Origin: Arenicella sp.
GTDB taxonomy: Bacteria > Pseudomonadota > Gammaproteobacteria > Arenicellales > Arenicellaceae
Assembly (NCBI GenBank): GCA_016763815.1
Contig: JAESTB010000012.1
Coordinates: forward strand, 1-19,356
DNA length: 19,356 bases
Direction of reading: 5' to 3'
Position 1 is the first letter of the stretch, and each line of letters begins with the position of its first letter. The notes beneath the pieces are model-generated. The model ran no database searches, was not told the origin of the DNA, and was given only the letters and a program-made list of their open reading frames with translations. The position numbers and the translations under genes are program-made. Shown here one piece after another: positions 1-6,192 of this stretch.

Positions 1-30
1 AATATAGGGTAAGTAAAAACTTCTTAACTA

Positions 31-46
31 CGTTCCACGTGGAACA
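31..46. promoter_or_regulatory. parS: parS centromere-like site
   Basis: The sequence CGTTCCACGTGGAACA contains the perfect 14-base palindrome GTTCCACGTGGAAC (32-45). It differs from a fully symmetric 16-base parS (TGTTCCACGTGGAACA) only at the first base. parS is the loading site for ParB, which clamps and spreads there so that ParA can move the origin. The cognate parA and parB genes lie about 14 kb away in the same window. No other full copy was found by eye. Confidence 0.9.
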
Positions 47-60
47 TCGTTAGGCGAAAT

Positions 61-94
61 AAAAAAAGCCGCCACATGTTTAGACATGGCGGCC
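61..94 (-). terminator. Rho-independent terminator of dnaN
   Basis: GCCGCCA (68-74) pairs with TGGCGGC (87-93) around a 12-base loop. Read on the minus strand, the stem is followed by seven T (67-61). It lies about 25 bases past the dnaN stop, so it should end dnaA-dnaN transcription before the parS site. This implies that any recF or gyrB gene further left has its own promoter. Confidence 0.85.
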
Positions 95-118
95 TTACTT
101 ATTCTCAATGTTAGTTCT

Positions 119-1225
119 CTATAAACGCATTGGCATTATTAGATAAAGGGTGTCAGCAGACCCTTCTGCATGAAAAGTGCAACTTGTATTCGGATCAAGT
201 AGACCAAGATCTATATTTTCAGAATCACATGCCTTTAGAGCTTCAAGAAGATAGTTAACGTTAAAGCCTATTTCTATGGCATCGCCTGAATACACAACCT
301 CCATTTCGTCCTTTGCGTGTTCTTGATCTGGGTTATGCGATCTAACCTCTAGAATATTATTATCAACGCTAAGAGATACGCCACGAAATTTTTCATTACT
401 TAAAATAGCTGCACGACTGAGAATATTTATTAAATTCTCTCTATTTATAACGATGTGTTTGTCTAGATTGGCAGGTATTACCTTTTCATAATCAGGGAAA
501 CGACCATCAATTAGCTTTGATATAAACATGAAATTTCCCGATTTAATCGATACATGACTTGAATTGAGTTTAACGCTAACGGATTCATCACTATCAGCAT
601 CAAGGAATTTCCCAATTTCAATGACGGCCTTCCTTGGAATAATACTTTGAACGAGATCAATTCCCAGAGGTTCAACCATTACTTGGGTTTTGGCTAAGCG
701 ATGCCCGTCAGTTGCGACAGACAGTATATGATCATCATGAATTTCAATTAATAAGCCATTTAAGAAGTAGCGAACATCTTGCTGGGCCATTGAGAACGAT
801 GTTCTTGTTAGCAAGTTGTTTAACTGTTTTTGACTTAGATTAAAGTCATGCTTCCAATGTGTCTCTTCTAAACGTGGATAATTATCAGCACCTAGAGTTT
901 GTAGAGTGAAACGGCTTTTTCCAGCCTTGACTATCATTTTGTTGTCTTGTTCAATTATTAAGGACAACTGAGATTCGTTAGGCAAAGACCTACATATATC
1001 GTATAGCTTACGAGCAGAAACTGTGATTTTACCATCCGAACCTTCAATGTTTTCTACTTTAGTCGTTATCTCGGTTTCCAAGTCTGAGCCAACTAGAGTT
1101 AATACCGATTGCTTCAATTCCAGATAAACATTGCCTAAAATCGGTAATGTTTGTCTCTTTTCTACTACCCCTATTATTTGAGAAAGAGGCTTTTCCAGAG
1201 TTTCTTTTTTTATATTTATATTCAT
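119..1225 (-). CDS. dnaN: DNA polymerase III beta subunit (sliding clamp)
   Basis: Encodes the ring-shaped processivity clamp that tethers DNA polymerase III and many repair proteins to DNA. At 368 residues it has the usual family length of three similar clamp domains. The start (MNINIKKETLEKPLSQIIGVVEKRQTLPIL, split as MNINIKKETL and IIGVVEKRQTLPIL) and the end (YLIMPMRL) are typical of the family, including the C-terminal MPMRL that closes the protein-binding cleft. The ATG at 1225 lies in a very AT-rich stretch without a clear ribosome binding site. It follows dnaA on the same strand after the 233-base candidate origin spacer, and a strong terminator follows. It is probably transcribed from the dnaA promoter, from one in the spacer, or both. 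Confidence 0.97.
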   Translation of the reverse strand: MNINIKKETLEKPLSQIIGVVEKRQTLPILGNVYLELKQSVLTLVGSDLETEITTKVENIEGSDGKITVSARKLYDICRSLPNESQLSLIIEQDNKMIVKAGKSRFTLQTLGADNYPRLEETHWKHDFNLSQKQLNNLLTRTSFSMAQQDVRYFLNGLLIEIHDDHILSVATDGHRLAKTQVMVEPLGIDLVQSIIPRKAVIEIGKFLDADSDESVSVKLNSSHVSIKSGNFMFISKLIDGRFPDYEKVIPANLDKHIVINRENLINILSRAAILSNEKFRGVSLSVDNNILEVRSHNPDQEHAKDEMEVVYSGDAIEIGFNVNYLLEALKACDSENIDLGLLDPNTSCTFHAEGSADTLYLIMPMRL

Positions 1226-1458
1226 GTTTGATTATTTATATGTTTATTACTCTTATTATTAGGGCTGTTGATAAGTCTAATATCTCAATAAAACCTATTG
1301 TTATCAACCAGATAATGGCGGTTCTTTCTGTTGGTAACACTCTTGATTAGAGACCGTGAACCTGTGGATTAAATGTGGATAAGAGTTAGCCTTTGATAAT
1401 ACCGTATTTATACCAAGGTTATCCACAGGCTATACACATGTGACTTTTATCATTCTAT
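1226..1458. other. oriC: Candidate replication origin (oriC) in the dnaA-dnaN spacer
   Basis: This spacer holds two perfect DnaA boxes of the form TTATCCACA: 1419-1427 on plus and 1374-1382 on minus. Close variants are TAATCCACA (1363-1371, minus), CTATACACA (1430-1438, plus), TTATCAACA (1266-1274, minus) and TTATCAACC (1301-1309, plus). Next to the boxes, about 1200-1262 is almost pure A+T and could be the unwinding element; it runs into the first codons of dnaN. No GATC site is visible here, unlike the origin of Escherichia coli. The other spacer, between dnaA and rpmH, shows no comparable box cluster. Location is inferred from motifs, not from replication data. Confidence 0.75.
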
Positions 1459-2802
1459 TCATACAGATAAAATCTTTAGCAGGCTGGCGTAATCTTCCTT
1501 TATTTTCGAATCAGTGCGCGTTAGCTCATCTACCTTCTTACATGCGTGTATGACCGTCGTATGATCTCTTCCACCAAAGGCATCGCCTATGTCAGGCAAG
1601 CTCATGCTGGTTAATTCTTTTGCCAATGCCATGGCGATTTGGCGAGGTCTAGCGATTTGACGATTACGGCGCTTAGACTTTAGGTCAGCGACGCGAATAT
1701 TAAAGTAGTCGGCAACCGTTTTTTTAATATTCTCTATAGAAATCTTTCGCTCTTGAAACAAGGTTAAGTCTTGTAGAGTGTCCTTGGCTAAGTCTAGATC
1801 GATTTCTCTATTAGAAAAACGAGCGCTGGCGACTAACCTGTGCAGAGCGCCTTCCAACTCACGAACATTGGAGCGAATTTTTTTTGCGACGAAGAATGCC
1901 ACTTCATCGCTAAGATCCACTTTATTCTTACGAGCTTTATTTTTTAAAATAGCGACGCGGGTCTCCAGCTCTGGTGGATCAATACGAACCGTTAAACCGC
2001 TTTCAAATCGAGACGTTAATCTCTCTTGTAGATTGTTAATCTCTTTAGGAAATTTATCACTTGTAAGTATGATCTGGCTGCCGGTTTCCAACAATGTGTT
2101 AAAAGTATGAAAAAACTCTTCTTGGGATTTATCTTTATCGGCAAAAAACTGGATGTCATCAATCAACAGTGCATCAAGCGAGCGATAGTAGTTTTTAAAC
2201 TTATTCATACTATTCGTTTCGATCGATTTCACCATATCTGACACGAACCGCTCTGAATGCACATAAGCCACATGGGCATTTTCATTGTTTTCAAGAATTA
2301 AATTCCCAGCAGCATGCATTAAGTGAGTTTTACCAAGACCTACACCACCGTAAATAAATAGCGGGTTGTATGCTGAGCCAGGGTTTTCGCTGACTTGTTT
2401 TGTCGCAGCACGGGCAATTTGGTTTGACTTACCTTCAATGTGGTTTTCGAAGGTAAACGTTGCGTTTAAAACGTTGGTACCAAATGGTGATGGGAGGCTG
2501 GCCTCTTGTTCATATTCAGTAGCTTTGTTGCGGCTACTTCTTTGAGGTGCTTGTATCGCCGGAGCTTCTAGGCTTATAGTCACTTTTACGCCTTCACCAG
2601 CGAAGTGTTGGGCTGTGGCGTCCAGCTTATCCATCAAGTTATCTACTAACCAATCTTTTATAAATCGACTAGGTGCATAAAGTATCAACTCTGAATCTGA
2701 GTTGTTGGCGTGCAATGGACGTACCCATGTGTGGAAATCACGTTCTTCCACTTCATCCTCTAGCTTAGAGAGGCACTTGTCCCATAGGACGACATTTTGC
2801 AT
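1459..2802 (-). CDS. dnaA: Chromosomal replication initiator protein DnaA
   Basis: DnaA binds DnaA boxes, oligomerises with ATP, melts the origin and loads the replicative helicase. Domain I (about 1-80) starts with the typical LWDKCLSKLEDEV. The AAA+ domain carries Walker A GGVGLGKT at residues 152-159 and Walker B LLIDD at 212-216. The C-terminal helix-turn-helix domain IV has the signature GGRDHTTVIHACKK starting near residue 410. At 447 residues it is slightly shorter than the E. coli protein (467), mostly through a short domain II linker. The ATG at 2802 gives the expected N-terminus. The gene is divergent from rpmH and lies upstream of dnaN. A likely promoter with an inverted repeat lies 90-130 bases upstream, and DnaA boxes lie just past its 3' end. 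Confidence 0.98.
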   Translation of the reverse strand: MQNVVLWDKCLSKLEDEVEERDFHTWVRPLHANNSDSELILYAPSRFIKDWLVDNLMDKLDATAQHFAGEGVKVTISLEAPAIQAPQRSSRNKATEYEQEASLPSPFGTNVLNATFTFENHIEGKSNQIARAATKQVSENPGSAYNPLFIYGGVGLGKTHLMHAAGNLILENNENAHVAYVHSERFVSDMVKSIETNSMNKFKNYYRSLDALLIDDIQFFADKDKSQEEFFHTFNTLLETGSQIILTSDKFPKEINNLQERLTSRFESGLTVRIDPPELETRVAILKNKARKNKVDLSDEVAFFVAKKIRSNVRELEGALHRLVASARFSNREIDLDLAKDTLQDLTLFQERKISIENIKKTVADYFNIRVADLKSKRRNRQIARPRQIAMALAKELTSMSLPDIGDAFGGRDHTTVIHACKKVDELTRTDSKIKEDYASLLKILSV

Positions 2803-2846
2803 GTTGATAGACCGACGTTAAATCTGATTGTTTATATTTGAAATGC

Positions 2847-2863
2847 GGGTTAAATAACAACCC
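2847..2863 (-). repeat. Small stem-loop in the dnaA leader
   Basis: GGGTT (2847-2851) and AACCC (2859-2863) can pair around a seven-base loop. It would fall inside the dnaA 5' leader if the promoter at 2901-2930 is used. On the plus strand it is followed by TTTT, but no plus-strand gene ends here, so I do not call it a terminator. Confidence 0.3.
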
Positions 2864-2900
2864 TTTTCCGCAATGATACCTAGTCCATAAGCGGTGGAAT

Positions 2901-2930
2901 AATATACCGCTCAGGGGCTAGGCTTTACAA
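2901..2930 (-). promoter_or_regulatory. Candidate dnaA promoter with overlapping inverted repeat
   Basis: Read on the minus strand, TTGTAA (2930-2925) and TATATT (2906-2901) form -35 and -10 elements with an 18-base spacer. The -10 matches consensus at five of six positions. An inverted repeat GCGGT (2891-2895) / ACCGC (2906-2910) brackets the -10, a typical position for a repressor or a DNA-structure effect. The predicted transcript has a leader of about 90 bases before the dnaA ATG. Confidence 0.5.
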
Positions 2931-3116
2931 ATGGTTTGACCCAATTTATGACTAAAAAAGGTGTAACAAAATTATTCAAAGAATGGTTATATCGTGTTGA
3001 CTATCAATAACAAAATCAGTACCTTTGCATCCCGCTCAGAACTTGACCTTTAACAGCCTAATTAACTGTTTGTTCTAAATTGAGCGCTTGGGGTTGTTTA
3101 TTCACTAACGCCAACC

Positions 3117-3146
3117 TTGAGCTCTTACTGCTGAGACGCTTTAATA
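3117..3146 (+). promoter_or_regulatory. Candidate rpmH promoter
   Basis: TTGAGC (3117-3122) and TTAATA (3141-3146) are spaced by 18 bases, with TAATAT one base further as an alternative -10. It lies about 115 bases before the rpmH ATG. Another -35-like TTGACT occurs near 2996 but lacks a good -10. The call is motif-only and tentative. Confidence 0.3.
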
Positions 3147-3261
3147 TTATTTGAGCATCTCTAGATAAGAAAAGTTAAGTCAGCGGCAACTAGTTAGCAA
3201 CACCTATCTTAAGAGCGGCAACGCTGCTTCTATTTTTAGGACTTTATAAAGGTTATTTAAA

Positions 3262-3396
3262 ATGAAACGTACTTTTCAACCAAGTCAAATCAAGCGTAAA
3301 CGTACACACGGCTTTCGTGCTCGTATGGCCACTAAAAGTGGTCGCGCTATCATCAATGCTCGTCGTGCCAAAGGCCGTGCTGAATTGACGGTATAG
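3262..3396 (+). CDS. rpmH: 50S ribosomal protein L34
   Basis: Encodes a 44-residue, very basic protein with the L34 start MKRTFQPSQIKRKRTHGFRA and the Arg/Lys-rich end RRAKGRAELTV. Length and composition match bacterial L34, which sits near the base of domains of the 23S rRNA in the large subunit. AAAGG lies about nine bases before the ATG. It is the first gene of the plus-strand origin arm and is divergent from dnaA. In most relatives rnpA follows almost immediately. Here a 211-base structured spacer intervenes. Confidence 0.97.
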   Translation: MKRTFQPSQIKRKRTHGFRARMATKSGRAIINARRAKGRAELTV

Positions 3397-3407
3397 TGTT
3401 TTGATTG

Positions 3408-3439
3408 GTACCGCTTTGCTAATATTAACAAGGCGGTAC
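3408..3439 (+). terminator. Strong hairpin in the rpmH-rnpA spacer (attenuator or processing site)
   Basis: GTACCGCTTTG (3408-3418) pairs with CAAGGCGGTAC (3429-3439): 11 pairs with one G-T wobble and a 10-base AT-rich loop. It begins 12 bases after the rpmH stop. No run of T follows on either strand, so it is not a textbook intrinsic terminator. It could stabilise the rpmH 3' end, be an RNase processing site, or attenuate rnpA. The type label is the nearest available choice. Confidence 0.45.
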
Positions 3440-3607
3440 TAAATCTAACTTTATCACTCTTCATCACTACAGCAGTATACTGACGATATTACTAAGTTTA
3501 CCTCTACGGCAAGCTGCTCGTTAAGCCTTTAGCTCCGTCTAAGTTTTTAGTCGTATGAGCCTGAATATCGCTTCATCAAATATACACCAGCCTCGAAAAA
3601 CGCTCTC

Positions 3608-4096
3608 TTGCTAGATAATAAAGAAATACATCTAGGTTTGTTTTGCCTTACTAAGCAACAGCGCATCAAAACTCCAGCCGATTTTCAGCGCGTCTATAGC
3701 TCCAAGCAATGGGGCGGTAGTAAGCACTTTACGTTTAACGTACTTGCGAATGACATTGATCAACAGAACAGCCTTGGTGTAACCGTCTCCAAGAAGGTTT
3801 CTAAGCGAGCGGTTGATAGAAATCACTTAAAACGACTAATGAGGGAGTTTTTTCGCCTTCGTCAACGTGAGCTGAAGGGCGTTAATCTGGTATTAACGGC
3901 CAAACCAAGCAGCAGACATGTTGCCAACGCCGAACGGCAAGAGAGCTTAGAAGTATTGTGGGCCAAAGTGTTAAAGTGGCAACGTTGGCACAACCGTGAG
4001 CTTATCAAGAGTAGAGAAATTACCGAAGATCGCGGGTCGATCGAAGTCGATAAATTAGACAAGCGTCAAGATTTAGATCAATCAAACTCTAGATAA
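3608..4096 (+). CDS. rnpA: Ribonuclease P protein component
   Basis: The small protein subunit of RNase P, which helps the RNA subunit cleave 5' leaders from pre-tRNAs. The family signature is clear: RIKTPADFQRVY, LGVTVSKKVSKRAVDRN and the RNR motif RNHLKRLMREFFRLRQ. The start is uncertain. The frame has no ATG or GTG upstream back to a stop at 3548, so translation must begin at TTG 3608 or TTG 3638; neither has a clear ribosome binding site. By comparison with E. coli RnpA, TTG 3638 would give the more usual N-terminus. The C-terminus is about 40 residues longer than in E. coli (119 residues) and is a charged, probably disordered tail (SREITEDRGSIEVDKLDKRQ). It is 16 bases from yidD and probably co-transcribed with it. 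Confidence 0.93.
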   Translation: MLDNKEIHLGLFCLTKQQRIKTPADFQRVYSSKQWGGSKHFTFNVLANDIDQQNSLGVTVSKKVSKRAVDRNHLKRLMREFFRLRQRELKGVNLVLTAKPSSRHVANAERQESLEVLWAKVLKWQRWHNRELIKSREITEDRGSIEVDKLDKRQDLDQSNSR

Positions 4097-4112
4097 TGCG
4101 TTTAAGATAGCC

Positions 4113-4364
4113 ATGATCGTTAAACTGTTTCAAATGCTTTTTAAGCTTTATTACTTATTGATTAGCCCTTTTTTGGGGAACCGTTGTCGTTATGCACCCA
4201 GTTGTTCAGAGTATGCCAATCAAGCATTACAGATACACGGTGTGAGCAAAGGCCTTTGGCTAACAAGCAAGCGCTTATGCCGATGCCACCCTTGGGGTGG
4301 TTCCGGGTTCGACCCGGTACCGGGCAGTGAAGCAGCAGATGTAGATGACCAAGTAAATGAATAG
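4113..4364 (+). CDS. yidD: Membrane protein insertion efficiency factor YidD
   Basis: An 83-residue member of the YidD family, a small membrane-associated protein that assists YidC-dependent insertion. The N-terminal amphipathic or hydrophobic segment (about 1-22, LFKLYYLLISPFLG) is followed by the conserved cysteine-rich region RCRYAPSCSEYA and then CRCHPWGGSGFDPVP, the family hallmark. It lies between rnpA and yidC, its usual place. No strong ribosome binding site precedes the ATG, so it may depend on coupling with rnpA. GGTTCGACCC inside its coding sequence resembles a tRNA T-loop, but it encodes the conserved GFDP residues. Confidence 0.95.
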   Translation: MIVKLFQMLFKLYYLLISPFLGNRCRYAPSCSEYANQALQIHGVSKGLWLTSKRLCRCHPWGGSGFDPVPGSEAADVDDQVNE

Positions 4365-4490
4365 ATGTAGGCATTAAACTGATCATCTAAAGTAAGGCTA
4401 TTTCTCCCCTGTTTTATCGCCCCCTATTAAGGTTAGAATACGCCCCCATATAAAAGCCAAAATAAAATAAGCTGAATAGCTTTCTGGAAC

Positions 4491-5567
4491 ATGGATATAC
4501 AACGTAATTTATTAACAATCTCGCTGCTTGCTATTAGCGCAATTCTTTATTTTAAATGGATTGACTATTCGGCTCTTGAGCCAGTAGTGACTCAGTCAGA
4601 GACACAAACTGTCACAAGTGTTCCGTCGGTAGAGTCGCAAACAAACATTAACTATTCGACGGCACAAGAAACTAATGTGCCGCGTATAGCACAAGTTATA
4701 GATATACCGAATGCAACGGAGGCTCAAGAAAGCAAACTGATAACGGTTACGACCGATCTAGTGGTAGCCACCATCAACACTAAAGGCGGTGTAATCGAAC
4801 GTCTTGAGTTACGAGAACATCTTGCTGAAATAGACAATCCAAACCTTGGTTTTGCCTTATTAAAAAAGGAGTCCAACGAGACATATATAGCCGAAGACGG
4901 GTTAACCAACAGCAGCAAAGACGCACCCAATCACTTCACTCAATATGAATATAGCCAAACGACTTACGATATAGGCTCTGACAACTCTGTTTTAGTAGAG
5001 CTGACGTGGACAGCTGACAACGGTATTACCTTTGTTAAGTCACTGACATTTACCCGTGATAGCTACGTAGTTGACATTAACTATAGAATTAATAATAAAA
5101 GTAGCTCCACATGGAATGGTTATCTCTACGGGCACTTTACTCGTTCCATTCCCGAAAACTCTGGCGGTGGATTTGGTCGTTTACCTAGTTATACCGGTGG
5201 CGTGTATCACTTTGAAGGAAACCGTAAGAAGGTAGACTTCGATGATATGGTGGAAGAGGACCTCAATTTAAATATAGAGGGTGGTTGGGTTGCTATGCTG
5301 CAACATTATTTTGTTGGTGCATGGATACCAGGCAAAGGCACTTATAAATACTATACCGATGTTGTTGATCCGCACGGCCAAAAAAATAGCGATGATTATT
5401 TATACAGTATTGGTTTTAACACCACAGAGGCAACATCAGTATTCCCAGGTGAATCGGGTAACGTAGGGACACAAGTGTATTTAGGCCCGAAAGAGCAATC
5501 ACGACTAAAAGTTTTAGAAGGTGATGGCATCGAAGATATTGCACTGACAGTAGACTATGGTTTTTGA
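4491..5567 (+). CDS. yidC: YidC, N-terminal part: TM1 and periplasmic domain (frame broken)
   Basis: First segment of the essential inner-membrane insertase YidC. The start MDIQRNLLTISLLAISAIL is the typical Gram-negative YidC signal-anchor (TM1, about 6-23). A variable linker and the large periplasmic P1 beta-sandwich domain follow, to about residue 350. The frame stops at TGA 5565-5567, immediately after LTVDYGF, the family block that normally leads straight into the second membrane helix. On its own this product lacks the whole catalytic insertase core. The rest of the protein continues in the -1 frame from 5564 with no missing residues. The break sits in a run of five T (5561-5565); six T would restore a single 564-codon gene. 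Explanations are sequencing error, real mutation, programmed frameshifting or transcript slippage, or a genuinely split protein. Confidence 0.93.
   Translation: MDIQRNLLTISLLAISAILYFKWIDYSALEPVVTQSETQTVTSVPSVESQTNINYSTAQETNVPRIAQVIDIPNATEAQESKLITVTTDLVVATINTKGGVIERLELREHLAEIDNPNLGFALLKKESNETYIAEDGLTNSSKDAPNHFTQYEYSQTTYDIGSDNSVLVELTWTADNGITFVKSLTFTRDSYVVDINYRINNKSSSTWNGYLYGHFTRSIPENSGGGFGRLPSYTGGVYHFEGNRKKVDFDDMVEEDLNLNIEGGWVAMLQHYFVGAWIPGKGTYKYYTDVVDPHGQKNSDDYLYSIGFNTTEATSVFPGESGNVGTQVYLGPKEQSRLKVLEGDGIEDIALTVDYGF
5559..5567 (+). other. Frame junction in yidC: slippery T-run with stop/start overlap
   Basis: The zero frame reads GGT TTT TGA. If tRNA-Phe slips back one base on the T-run, the next codon is TTG, and translation reads G-F-L-T-F-I-A-D, matching the continuous family sequence. 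The same TTG (5564-5566) overlaps the TGA as TTGA, so it could also be a coupled restart codon. I see no Shine-Dalgarno sequence before that TTG. Confidence 0.7.
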
Positions 5568-6184
5568 CCTTTATAGCCGACCCATTGTTTACGGTTCTTA
5601 GTTGGATTCATGATGTCGTCGGTAACTGGGGTTGGGCGATTATATTGCTTACCATTTTAATCAAGCTGATGTTCTACCCTCTTTCGGCCGCTAGCTATCG
5701 TTCGATGGGAAAAATGAAAAAGCTCCAGCCGCGTATGGCAACGTTGAAAGAGCGCTATAAAGATGATCGTCAAAAATTCCAAGTGGAAATGATGGCGCTG
5801 TATAAGAAAGAAAAGGTCAACCCCGCTGGCGGTTGTTTGCCAATCTTGATACAGATACCGGTATTCATTGCCTTGTATTGGGTGCTGCTAGAAAGTGTTG
5901 AAATGCGCCACGCGCCGTTTGCGCTCTGGTGGGTCGATTTGTCGGCTAAAGATCCGTACTACGTGTTGCCAGTTTTGATGGGCGTATCGATGTTCTTAAT
6001 GCAGAAACTAAACCCTGCACCAATGGACGACATTCAAAAGAAAGTGATGATGATCATGCCGTTTGCGCTGACATTCTTGTTTATGACATTCCCTCAAGGC
6101 TTGGTTTTGTACTGGGTTGTCAACAATGTGTTAACCATGGCTCAGCAGTGGTTTAACTATCGTCAGCAAGAAAATAAAGCCTAG
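5564..6184 (+). CDS. yidC: YidC, C-terminal part: Oxa1/Alb3-type insertase core
   Basis: Carries all the conserved Oxa1/YidC/Alb3 core: five predicted membrane helices (about 22-42, 92-110, 133-148, 161-174, 178-196), the cytoplasmic coiled hairpin between the first two (RSMGKMKKLQPRMATLKERY), and the block NPAGGCLPILIQIPVFIALY. The Lys in LTILIKLMFYPL aligns with the groove Arg of E. coli YidC. It begins at TTG 5564, overlapping the stop of the N-terminal part by four bases. If made separately it would resemble the P1-less insertases of Gram-positive bacteria. It ends with a short charged tail and is followed after eight bases by mnmE. The core itself looks intact, with no other frame damage. 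Confidence 0.93.
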   Translation: MTFIADPLFTVLSWIHDVVGNWGWAIILLTILIKLMFYPLSAASYRSMGKMKKLQPRMATLKERYKDDRQKFQVEMMALYKKEKVNPAGGCLPILIQIPVFIALYWVLLESVEMRHAPFALWWVDLSAKDPYYVLPVLMGVSMFLMQKLNPAPMDDIQKKVMMIMPFALTFLFMTFPQGLVLYWVVNNVLTMAQQWFNYRQQENKA

Positions 6185-6192
6185 ATTGAATA

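Noticed and set aside
1200..1274. Trinucleotide series (CTA ATA ATA AGA GTA ATA, minus strand) after a DnaA box, recalling DnaA-trios
   Set aside because: Only the middle base of most triplets fits the published trio pattern; AT-richness alone explains it.
1147..1350. Plus-strand open frame across the dnaN start and origin spacer
   Set aside because: It is antisense to dnaN, has low-complexity hydrophobic content and covers DnaA boxes.
4295..4325. GGTTCGACCC resembling a tRNA T-loop with flanking GC-rich complementarity
   Set aside because: It encodes the conserved GSGFDPVP of YidD, and no tRNA cloverleaf can be drawn around it.
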